A DNA stretch of 64,000 bases from Bacillus sp. Marseille-Q3570 (GTDB taxonomy: Bacteria > Bacillota > Bacilli > Bacillales > Fictibacillaceae): positions 186,001 through 250,000 of the forward strand of contig NZ_CAMGYZ010000005.1 in NCBI RefSeq assembly GCF_946151055.1, written 5' to 3'. The position numbers and the translations under genes were made by a program. Of the stretch, positions 51,207-59,315 are shown piece by piece. Below the pieces are notes generated by a model. The model was not told the origin of the DNA. It made no database searches and worked only from the letters and a program-made list of their open reading frames with translations. The first letter of the stretch is position 1, and every line of letters starts with the position of its first letter.

Positions 51207-52774
51207 ACGGAACATTTGTAAAGAGCACAATTATTTTAACGATAGCAACATTGGTTTCTAAGATACTCGGAAGCGTCTTCAGAATTCCATTACAAAATAT
51301 TGCTGGTGATGAAGTATTAGGAATTTTCACACTGGTCTACCCAGTCTATATGACGGCATTGATATTATCTGTAGCAGGTATTCCTTTAGCTATTTCACAG
51401 CTTATCTCAAAGGCTAGAGTGGAAAACGATCAACAGGAAATCAGGAATATTTTTGTCACATCAAGTATTTTGGCTGTTCTATTTGGATTAGTGAGTTTCA
51501 GTTTACTCACAGGTTTATCTGAACAATTAGCTCAAGTATTGGGAGGCCAAAAAACGAGATTGTCCATTATCATTGTCTCGATTACGTTGTTGATTGCACC
51601 ATATATGGCTGTCTACAGAGGTTTTTTCCAGGGCTATGAAAATATGAAACCAACAGCTTTATCACAGGTGCTCGAACAATTCGTTCGTGTAGCTTTAGTT
51701 ATTGCTATCGCCTATTACACCGTAAGTATGGATCTCAGCAATGAGATCGTTGCTGGAGGAGTGATGATTGGTTCTTCAATTGGCGCTCTTCTCTCCCTCG
51801 TATATTTACGTTATCTTTTTCAAATTTCTTCTCTAAAACCCCGCTCAAAAGTAAAATACAGCTGGGGTGATTTTAAAATTACAAGTAGAAGGATATTGAA
51901 AGTTTCCTTGCCGATTTGTGTAGGTGCATTGACGATGGCGCTTTTAAATGTAGTCGATTCTTTATCGATTCCTTTCAGTCTCAAGTTGGCAGGAGGGGAA
52001 GGTACAGAGATAAATTATCAATATGGTCTGTATGGCCGTGGTTTATCTTTGGTGCAGATCGCCACAGTTTTCTCTACTTCCATTGTTCTTCCTTTGATCC
52101 CGTTGATCAGTAAAAACTTAGCACTAAAAGAATACGAAACAACTAATAACGTTATTGTTAAATCCCAAAACCTGGCACACCTTTTCTCATGGCCAGCTGC
52201 AATCGGACTGTTAGCATTGACTTTACCACTTAATCTTGGATTGTTTACAGATTTAAACGGAAGCCAAGTACTTGCATTAATTGGATTCAGTTCTGTGTTC
52301 ACTTCCTTGACTGTACTTGGGACAGGGATTTTGCAAGGGCTTGAAGAATCTAAAATTGCTGCTTGGGTTATTGTCGTTGGTGCCCTCGTGAAAATGTTGT
52401 TGAATTTTATTTTTATCCAATTTTATGGACTTATTGGCGCCGCAATAGCGACCCTGGTTATTTATATCTTGCTTTGGTTAACTAATGCCTATTTTATTTG
52501 GAAAAAAACAAGGGTGAAATTCGTTTCAAGAGAAACTTTTGTTCAGTTTGGATCGTCAATATTAATGGGGCTGATCATAGGGGTTCCGACTTTACTTTTC
52601 AACATACAAGGATGGGGACGGATCGATGCTCTCCTTTATAGTTTAGGGGCAGCAGGAGTAGGTGCCGTTATCTATATTTTTATGGTGATTCTATTCAAAG
52701 GGATCTCAAACGAAGAATTAATGAGGATTCCTGGGGTCGGTGCATTTATAAAGAAGAAAGAGATTGATAGTTAA
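51203..52774 (+). CDS. MurJ/SpoVB-family polysaccharide flippase
   Basis: A 523-residue protein with about 14 transmembrane helices of the MOP exporter superfamily (N-terminus TIILTIATLVSKILGSVFRIPLQ, motif VYRGFFQGYENMKPTALSQ typical of SpoVB/MurJ). It begins in an ATGA overlap with tagA and is clearly co-translated. Family members flip undecaprenyl-linked oligosaccharides across the membrane. Pairing with tagA suggests a lipid-linked wall polysaccharide or linkage-unit substrate rather than lipid II, but this is inference. Confidence 0.9.
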   Translation: MNGTFVKSTIILTIATLVSKILGSVFRIPLQNIAGDEVLGIFTLVYPVYMTALILSVAGIPLAISQLISKARVENDQQEIRNIFVTSSILAVLFGLVSFSLLTGLSEQLAQVLGGQKTRLSIIIVSITLLIAPYMAVYRGFFQGYENMKPTALSQVLEQFVRVALVIAIAYYTVSMDLSNEIVAGGVMIGSSIGALLSLVYLRYLFQISSLKPRSKVKYSWGDFKITSRRILKVSLPICVGALTMALLNVVDSLSIPFSLKLAGGEGTEINYQYGLYGRGLSLVQIATVFSTSIVLPLIPLISKNLALKEYETTNNVIVKSQNLAHLFSWPAAIGLLALTLPLNLGLFTDLNGSQVLALIGFSSVFTSLTVLGTGILQGLEESKIAAWVIVVGALVKMLLNFIFIQFYGLIGAAIATLVIYILLWLTNAYFIWKKTRVKFVSRETFVQFGSSILMGLIIGVPTLLFNIQGWGRIDALLYSLGAAGVGAVIYIFMVILFKGISNEELMRIPGVGAFIKKKEIDS

Positions 52775-52866
52775 ATAATGGATCAAACAATAAATCTACC
52801 AAACTTAACAAATTAGTTGATATTTCGACGAATTTGTTTGAAGTTTTTCATTTTATTTGAAAAAAA

Positions 52867-52878
52867 TTGTGATATAAT
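52867..52878 (+). promoter_or_regulatory. Extended -10 promoter
   Basis: TGATATAAT (TGn-TATAAT; hexamer 52873-52878) about 107 bases before the tagO start; the -35 is poor. Confidence 0.55.
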
Positions 52879-52984
52879 TTTCATTATGATGAAATAGAAG
52901 AAATTCATGCTTTAAATTGAAAAATTTAGGGTATTTTTCTAACAGAGATAAAGGGAACAGTTTGCAGGGAGAGTGTTTGTAAGT

Positions 52985-54037
52985 ATGCTGTATCTAACGT
53001 TATTCTTATGCTTCTTATCGTCAGTACTATTAACACCATTAGTTAAAAAGTTTGCGATAAAAATTGGAGCAACAGATCAGCCTAATAATCGGAAAGTCCA
53101 TACAAAAGTCATGCCACGTTTAGGCGGGCTGGCCATCTATTTAAGTTCACTTATTGGGTTTTATTTGCTATCCCCTGATAAACAGTACATGGTTCCATTA
53201 TTTGCAGCCAGTTTGATTATAGTGGCTACTGGTTTTTTTGATGATATTTTCGAGATATCACCAAAAGTCAAGCTGCTGGGCCAAATAATTGCTGCAGGTA
53301 TTGTCATACACGGTGGAGTAGTCGTCCATTTCATCAACTTGCCGTTTGATGTTCGCTTAGATCTTGGTATATGGAGTATCCCAATTACGTTGTTATGGAT
53401 CATCGGTATTACCAATGCGATAAACTTGATTGATGGTTTAGATGGTTTGGCGGCCGGGGTTTCATCCATCGTATTGATTACAATTTCAACAATGGCGATT
53501 GTAAATGGTAATGTATTTGTGGTTGCTATAGGATTCGCAGTTCTAGGAAGCACCTTAGGTTTTCTTGTATATAACTTTCATCCTGCAAAAATCTTCATGG
53601 GAGATACAGGGTCTTTATATCTAGGGTTCATCATAGCAGTAACTTCACTTTTAGGATTCAAAAACATTACTTTATTCTCGTTATTAGTTCCAATCATTAT
53701 TCTCGGAGTACCAATTTCAGATACAATCTTTGCAATCATTCGTAGATATGTAAACAACAAACCATTATCTGCTCCAGATAAATCACATTTACATCATTGC
53801 TTACAACGATTAGGGTTTTCACATACTACAACTGTATTGATCATTTATGCGATGAGTGCGATTTTCGGAATTGCAGCTGTTCTTATCGAACAAACCACCT
53901 TATGGGGATCTTTTCTTATCTTGTTCGTCCTTTTACTGTTTGTCGAATTGATTGTCGAAATCGTCGGTTTAGTCGATACGAATTACAAACCTATTTTAAA
54001 CTTTTTCGAAAGAGTAGCGAATACACGTAAAATATAA
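52985..54037 (+). CDS. tagO: Undecaprenyl-phosphate GlcNAc-1-phosphate transferase
   Basis: About 350 residues with ten or eleven transmembrane helices. TagO/WecA/MraY motifs: DQPNNRKVHTKVMPRLGG, FFDDIFEISPKVK with the catalytic Asp pair, NAINLIDGLDGLAAG, HPAKIFMGDTGSL and the HLHHCLQRLG loop. It makes GlcNAc-PP-undecaprenol, which feeds wall teichoic acid and other wall glycopolymers. An in-frame GTG at 52973 abuts GGGAG and is too close; the ATG at 52985 fits better, though the spacing of 13 is long. Confidence 0.92.
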   Translation: MLYLTLFLCFLSSVLLTPLVKKFAIKIGATDQPNNRKVHTKVMPRLGGLAIYLSSLIGFYLLSPDKQYMVPLFAASLIIVATGFFDDIFEISPKVKLLGQIIAAGIVIHGGVVVHFINLPFDVRLDLGIWSIPITLLWIIGITNAINLIDGLDGLAAGVSSIVLITISTMAIVNGNVFVVAIGFAVLGSTLGFLVYNFHPAKIFMGDTGSLYLGFIIAVTSLLGFKNITLFSLLVPIIILGVPISDTIFAIIRRYVNNKPLSAPDKSHLHHCLQRLGFSHTTTVLIIYAMSAIFGIAAVLIEQTTLWGSFLILFVLLLFVELIVEIVGLVDTNYKPILNFFERVANTRKI

Positions 54038-54091
54038 GTTTCACAGAATAGATAAATATACAATCTGACAAGGGGATGGCCCAAAAGTAGA

Positions 54092-54197
54092 GTGTCAAAC
54101 ACCTCCAGCACAATGACCAGTGTAGAGTAAGATGGCTTCACATAACATTGTTATCACTATTTGTTATGCAGGAAAGAGCCAGACACTGCTAGTCATT
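54092..54197 (+). other. Large imperfect hairpin region upstream of the csaB operon
   Basis: A small hairpin GTGT-caa-ACAC (about 54092-54102) is followed by nested inverted segments: AATGAC CAGTGT (54112-54123) with ACACTG-cta-GTCATT (54183-54197), GGCT (54134) with AGCC (54177), and CATAAC (54141-54146) with GTTATG (54163-54168). The segments nest in the correct order to form one hairpin of about 86 bases. There is no U tract. Candidate structured leader or decayed mobile element. Confidence 0.45.
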
Positions 54198-54287
54198 AGT
54201 TAAGAACGGAGGCGCAGACATTTAAGCGGCCGCCCCTTGTTAATATTCTTCCCTACGAACATGAAATGCAAGAAAGGATTGTTTTCT

Positions 54288-56171
54288 TTGAAAAAGTTGT
54301 TATGGATCATTCTTTTATTCTCTCTATTGATTACGTCGGTCGGTTTATATGAACGTATGGAAGCTGAATGGAATTATAATACATATGAAGTGGGGGTACC
54401 TTTTAAGGAAGTAGAAGCCCTGATCTATAAAGGGGGAAATGAAGAGGACGTTTTTAAGGGGTTGAAATCTTCAGGTGTCAATGCAATTAGTATTGGCCCT
54501 GAATCGATCGATGGTTTAGAGGATCGGGGTGAAATCTTATCTCTAAAACAAGATGAGTTCGTTCGCTTTGCCCTCCTTTCTGGGTATTCATCTGACACAT
54601 TGCCAGAGAAGAAAGGTTTATTCATCAGCCTTCTGGACAGTTCATTTCCTGTAATTGAGTCGGTGGGAAAAGTATTTGAAGGCAATACACAGAAAGTCGA
54701 GATCAATGATAGAGAATTTATCTACATTGAAGGAGATCCTGAAAAGATTGAAAAAACGTATTTAGGTTATTCAGAGAAAAAGATAGATTTGATCAATAAA
54801 TATGGATATTCAACGATTCTTCATGTTCCGGTCGCAGATGTACTAGAAGGAAATGAATTCATTTGGGAACAAGCTTTCAATATTGATGAAAATGCAGACC
54901 AGATGTTGTTTATCGGTGAGGAAGCTCTTGGTTACCCAACCAGTCATGTGGAATGGGCAGAAAAGTTGAAAGAGAATGGGATTTCAACGCTTTCAATAGA
55001 AGATTTCAACCAAAAAGGATTTGAAAGCCTTGCAAGATCCAACAATCACAATGTTATCAGGTTAAGGAGTTTTGATCTTGAGAAAGATTCCTTGATAGAT
55101 AACCATGAGAAAGCGATCAGAGCAGTAAAAGAACGAAATATCCGTGTGCTATATTTTCATCTGACAGCTAAGGGAGAACCAGATGAGAATTTAGAGACCA
55201 ATATGAGCTTCTTCAAAAGTTTAAACAGTAATATGCCTGGATTATTCCGGTTAGGTGATCCGGATACCTTCAAGGAATTATCAAAGCCATTTTATTTAGT
55301 AGCAGCCGCATTACTAAGTGCAGTGGTATTTGTGATACTAGCCATCGAGTCATTACTAAAAAGAAACATAGCAGTAGTTTCTGGACTAGGGATCTTAGTG
55401 ATGGCAGTAGCATATCTGATTATAGATTCATCCGTGCTACTTAAATTAATTGCATTAGCAGTAGCTGTAATAACACCTGTATACGCCGCTTTAGTATTAA
55501 GACCGATTGAAACTAAAAAAGATATCTTTTATCAGTATTTACGAGCTATTGTTGTAAGTTTTACTGGTATCTGGATTGGTGTAAGTCTTTTATATGGAAA
55601 TGAATATTCATTACACATTGGGCAAGGTTTTAGAGGTGTAAAACTTCTATATGTGTTCCCGATCGTATTTACAACACTTTTTGTTGTATATCACATCTAT
55701 AACGATAAAAAATTCAATTTCAAGCAGCTAAAACACCTGTTAGCTTTGCCAATCAAATATGGGCATTTTATCTTGTTGTGTATTTTGGGACTTATACTTT
55801 TTTATTATATCGACAGAACTGGAAGTTTCGCTGCGGTATCTTCTTATGAACTGATCCTTAGGCAAAAGCTGGAGGATCTCATGTATGCTAGACCAAGAAC
55901 AAAGGAATTCTTGATAGGATTGCCATTCTATATTCTTTCGTTGTATTTATTTCTGATCAAGATGAAGAAAGCGGCGTATATATGTCTGATTCCTGCTATG
56001 ATCGGTTGGCTTTCTTTAGTCAATACATTTACACATTTACATATCCCTTTATACGTTTCTATTTTAAGAAGTTTTTATAGTCTATCATTGGGATTGTTAG
56101 TTGGAATTCTCTTCATCATCATTTTTAAAGCAGGGTACAACTATTATTTAAAATTGAGAGCAAGGTGGTAA
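54288..56171 (+). CDS. DUF5693 multi-pass membrane protein (csaB neighbour)
   Basis: About 627 residues. I place the start at TTG 54288, with AAAGGA 9 bases upstream; earlier in-frame ATG 54261 and TTG 54237 have weaker sites. One N-terminal helix, an extracytoplasmic region to about residue 330 (GVNAISIGPES, STILHVPVADVLEG, MLFIGEEALGYP; fold perhaps TIM-barrel-like), then eight or nine helices. This is the DUF5693 family, typically next to csaB in Bacilli. It ends 3 bases before csaB. Export or assembly of the pyruvylated polysaccharide is a likely guess from context only. Confidence 0.85.
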   Translation: MKKLLWIILLFSLLITSVGLYERMEAEWNYNTYEVGVPFKEVEALIYKGGNEEDVFKGLKSSGVNAISIGPESIDGLEDRGEILSLKQDEFVRFALLSGYSSDTLPEKKGLFISLLDSSFPVIESVGKVFEGNTQKVEINDREFIYIEGDPEKIEKTYLGYSEKKIDLINKYGYSTILHVPVADVLEGNEFIWEQAFNIDENADQMLFIGEEALGYPTSHVEWAEKLKENGISTLSIEDFNQKGFESLARSNNHNVIRLRSFDLEKDSLIDNHEKAIRAVKERNIRVLYFHLTAKGEPDENLETNMSFFKSLNSNMPGLFRLGDPDTFKELSKPFYLVAAALLSAVVFVILAIESLLKRNIAVVSGLGILVMAVAYLIIDSSVLLKLIALAVAVITPVYAALVLRPIETKKDIFYQYLRAIVVSFTGIWIGVSLLYGNEYSLHIGQGFRGVKLLYVFPIVFTTLFVVYHIYNDKKFNFKQLKHLLALPIKYGHFILLCILGLILFYYIDRTGSFAAVSSYELILRQKLEDLMYARPRTKEFLIGLPFYILSLYLFLIKMKKAAYICLIPAMIGWLSLVNTFTHLHIPLYVSILRSFYSLSLGLLVGILFIIIFKAGYNYYLKLRARW

Positions 56172-56174
56172 GGT

Positions 56175-57284
56175 TTGAAACTTGTTATTTCAGGCTATTA
56201 TGGCTTTAACAACATAGGGGATGAAGCCATATTGGCCTCTATTATTCAATCATTGAGAGAGATACAACCGGATATAGAGATTGTAGTCCTTTCAAATAAA
56301 CCGGAAGTTACAAAGTCGACATATGGGGTAGAGGCTATTGACCGTTGGAAATTCAAAGTTATCTTGAAAGCCTTGAAAGATAGTGATGGTTTGATTAGTG
56401 GAGGAGGAAGTCTGTTACAAGATCAAACAGGCTGGAAAAGCGTCCCATACTATTCCGGCATCATGTACCTTGCTAAGCTTCTAAAAAAGCCGGTCTACAT
56501 GTATGCGCAAGGAATTGGTCCATTAGACAGATTTTTCAACAGATGGATTGTGAAAGTCGTATTGAACAAAATCAATCGAATCACCGTTCGGGATGAAGAA
56601 TCGAAAAAACTACTAGAAACTTTAAAAGTCAAGAAAAATATCAGTATCGTACCTGATCCAGTAATGGGGTACAAAGCAGATAATTTAAACAGCGATTGGC
56701 TGGCTGGGCAAGACTTCAAGAAACCGACTGTTACTGTATCAGTCAGGGATTGGAAAGGTCTAGAGGATTTTAAAAGGAAAGTCGCAGTAGCATTGGATTG
56801 TTTGGTAGATAATGAGCAAGTTGACATCATATTCATCCCAATGCACGGATTTCATGACCACAACACATCTGTTGAAGTTGCAAGATTAATGAAAACTCCT
56901 TCCAGAATAGCTCCTTATGACGCTTCTATTGAAGAAAAAATCGCTATAATTGGATCTTCTGAATTCTTGTTTGGTATGAGATTACATTCATTAATTTTTG
57001 CAGGTGTGGTAGGGACGCCATTTTTGGCTTTATCTTATGATCCTAAAATCGATTCATATTCTAATTTGACTCATCAACCAGTTGCAGGACATGTAGAAAA
57101 AGATGAACTGAATGACCTCCATACAATTTTACTAGAAAACTTTAAAAGCAGGAAAGTGTTATTAGAGTTAATGAGAGGAACAACAGATGAAATGAAATTA
57201 ACAGCTAAGGAAACTGCAAAATTAGCTATTTCAAGCATAAGTTCAAATAAAGGTTTATTGAAATCGAAGGAGGGAGTAAATTGA
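56175..57284 (+). CDS. csaB: Polysaccharide pyruvyl transferase CsaB
   Basis: 369 residues, TTG start, 3 bases after the DUF5693 stop. Family motifs: ISGYYGFNNIGDEAILASII at the N-terminus, LISGGGSLLQDQTG, YMYAQGIGPL, and the C-terminal FGMRLHSLIFA (conserved Arg/His). CsaB adds a pyruvyl ketal to ManNAc of the secondary cell wall polysaccharide, creating the ligand for SLH domains in B. anthracis. It is therefore required for anchoring the SLH proteins in this window. It overlaps the next gene by 4 bases. Confidence 0.96.
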   Translation: MKLVISGYYGFNNIGDEAILASIIQSLREIQPDIEIVVLSNKPEVTKSTYGVEAIDRWKFKVILKALKDSDGLISGGGSLLQDQTGWKSVPYYSGIMYLAKLLKKPVYMYAQGIGPLDRFFNRWIVKVVLNKINRITVRDEESKKLLETLKVKKNISIVPDPVMGYKADNLNSDWLAGQDFKKPTVTVSVRDWKGLEDFKRKVAVALDCLVDNEQVDIIFIPMHGFHDHNTSVEVARLMKTPSRIAPYDASIEEKIAIIGSSEFLFGMRLHSLIFAGVVGTPFLALSYDPKIDSYSNLTHQPVAGHVEKDELNDLHTILLENFKSRKVLLELMRGTTDEMKLTAKETAKLAISSISSNKGLLKSKEGVN

Positions 57285-59170
57285 CCCAAAAAAACCTCCT
57301 TCTTATTTTGGTTGGGATTTTACTGGTTGGATTTACCGGGGTACTTGCTTACAAACAATTTTCAAATAATGAGACAAGTACTAGTGGTGAATTGAATTCT
57401 ACCCAACCTGAACCATTCGATACTAACAACGACCCGGAAACCACTAATTATGATGTCATTGTCATCGGAGGTGAACCCGAAGGTGTTGCTGCGGCTGTTT
57501 CAGCGGCTAGAAATGGTGCAAAGACATTATTGGTAGAAGAGCGTGATGGACTCGGGGGGTTAATGACCTTCGGTATGTTGAATTTCCTTGATATCGCCAA
57601 TGATTCTAAAGGGAATAATGCTAATGCAGGTATTTTTAAAGAATGGCACAAGTTAGTAGGGGGAAAGGTTGCTTTTGATATCGAACTTGCAAAAAAGGCG
57701 TTTTTAACCCTTACTAATAATGAGGAAAAATTGACGGTAGCTTTGGATACGAAGTTGACGGATGTGAAATTGAATGATAATGGGAAACTTGAAACTGTAA
57801 TTGTTAAAAATGCACAAGGTGTACATACATTGAATGCAAAAAAATTCATCGACTCGACACAAGACGGCGACCTTGCAGTAATGACTGATGCACCGTTCTT
57901 TGTAGGGAGAGAAGACATTGGCATTGAGGATAACCGTATGGCTGTTTCGCCTATGATTCATTTGGAAAATGTCGAATGGGATGATATGCAAAAAGCAGTC
58001 GATTCACAAAAGTTCGGAGAGGCTGTAGTAACTCCAAATGTAGCTTGGGGGTTCGGTAAACTCCATCACATGTATGAACCTGTGGAGGAACAAACACGGT
58101 TACGCGGCTTGAATATTGCCCGGAACTCTGATGGGTCTGTCGTAATTAATGCTTTACAAATTTTCGAGGTTAATGGGTTGGACAAAGAATCCAAACAAGC
58201 AGCTTTAGAAAAAGGAAAGAAAGAAATCCAGCATATCGTAAAATATCTCAGAAAAGAGTTCCCAGGATTTGAAAATGCTGAAGTAGCCAGTTATCCAACG
58301 GAATTGTATGTCCGTGAAACACGGCACTTTGAAGCAGAATATCAGCTTTCAATCATCGATGTTTGGCAGAATAATGACCAATGGGACAGTATCGGTTTAG
58401 GGGCTTATCCAGTAGATGTCCAAGCTACATCTGTTGAAGACTGGGGTTATGTTATTGCAGATCCAGTTCAATATGCAATTCCATTTCGATCTCTTGTACC
58501 TAAAAAGATTGATGGTTTGTTAATTGCAAGTAGAGCGTCAGGATATACGTCTTTAGCAGCAGGAAGCGCACGTGTCATTCCAACTGGTATGACGGCTGGA
58601 CAGGCGGCAGGTACAGCAGCAGCAATTGCTGTCAAAGAAGAGATCACTTTCAGGGAGATGACTGAGGATAAAGGATTGATTTCGCAGCTTCAAAAAACAT
58701 TGAAGGATCAGGGTGCTAATCTTTATGAGTTCAACCTTGATTTTGCGTACGAAGGTGAATGGTTTTACCCACAAATCAAAAATCTTCTTTCCTGGGGTTT
58801 GATTTCCGGCGGTTATGAAAATGACTTCGGTTTAGAAAAAGAGATGACCGAAGGCGGGTTTGCCAAGATATTAAGAAATGCCTTATCAAGAATTGATGAA
58901 GAAAAATTTAATGAGAACAATGATCAATTGATCAAAATTATGAAAAAAGAAGCAGAAACCCTGATTACAAGAAATCAGGCCAGCAGTATATTAGTAAAAG
59001 TTTTTGGAGATAACCCAGTAAAAGGTGATGTAGCCTGGGTTGGAGCGAGGAAGTTGAATCTCGTAGATGAAAAATTGATGGAGCACTTAACAGAGGATAA
59101 AGAACTCAATCGTGCCGAAGCCTATTATTTTCTTGGATTAGCGATAGAGAAACTTGAAAACATAGAATAA
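57281..59170 (+). CDS. Membrane-anchored FAD-dependent oxidoreductase with degenerate SLH-like tail
   Basis: 629 residues, TTG start overlapping the csaB stop, GGAGGG 6 bases upstream. An N-terminal helix (about 5-24) and a Ser/Thr/Asn linker lead to an FAD-binding Rossmann fold (DVIVIGGEPEGVAAAVSAARNG, LLVEERDGLGG) of the FAD-dependent oxidoreductase family PF12831, with STQDGDLAV and a later SARVIPTGMTAGQAAGTAAA. The last 140 residues look like three worn SLH modules (WFYPQIKNLLSWGLISGGYEN; LITRNQASSILVKVFG; LNRAEAYYFLGLAIEKL). Its operon position ties it to polysaccharide pyruvylation or S-layer biogenesis; the reaction is unknown. Confidence 0.85.
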   Translation: MTQKNLLLILVGILLVGFTGVLAYKQFSNNETSTSGELNSTQPEPFDTNNDPETTNYDVIVIGGEPEGVAAAVSAARNGAKTLLVEERDGLGGLMTFGMLNFLDIANDSKGNNANAGIFKEWHKLVGGKVAFDIELAKKAFLTLTNNEEKLTVALDTKLTDVKLNDNGKLETVIVKNAQGVHTLNAKKFIDSTQDGDLAVMTDAPFFVGREDIGIEDNRMAVSPMIHLENVEWDDMQKAVDSQKFGEAVVTPNVAWGFGKLHHMYEPVEEQTRLRGLNIARNSDGSVVINALQIFEVNGLDKESKQAALEKGKKEIQHIVKYLRKEFPGFENAEVASYPTELYVRETRHFEAEYQLSIIDVWQNNDQWDSIGLGAYPVDVQATSVEDWGYVIADPVQYAIPFRSLVPKKIDGLLIASRASGYTSLAAGSARVIPTGMTAGQAAGTAAAIAVKEEITFREMTEDKGLISQLQKTLKDQGANLYEFNLDFAYEGEWFYPQIKNLLSWGLISGGYENDFGLEKEMTEGGFAKILRNALSRIDEEKFNENNDQLIKIMKKEAETLITRNQASSILVKVFGDNPVKGDVAWVGARKLNLVDEKLMEHLTEDKELNRAEAYYFLGLAIEKLENIE

Positions 59171-59261
59171 AGTAAACTTGGCAAAGCCAAACCTTAGCGC
59201 AGGCTGAGCCTTAGTTGCGCTTATACTGAAGAAGAGTATTTTTATACTTTCTTTAAGTGCA
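59168..59261 (-). repeat. Dispersed repeat B, inverted full copy
   Basis: Reverse-complement of the copy at 39013-39105, with AAACTTGG at its right end abutting the stop codon of the oxidoreductase gene. Both hairpins are kept with compensating changes. Confidence 0.85.
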
Positions 59262-59263
59262 GT

Positions 59264-59312
59264 AAAAAAGGACTGTCTCAAAAGTGTCGAACACTTTTGG
59301 GACAGCCTTTTT
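59264..59312. terminator. Bidirectional intrinsic terminator
   Basis: A long stem, GGACTGTCTCAAAAGTGT / ACACTTTTGGGACAGCC, with A6 before and T6 after. It separates the csaB operon (+) from the LCP gene (-). Confidence 0.92.
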
Positions 59313-59315
59313 TGG

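Noticed and set aside
54237-54287. Upstream start of the DUF5693 protein
   Set aside because: The TTG at 54237 and ATG at 54261 lack well-spaced ribosome sites and would put charged residues before the anchor helix.
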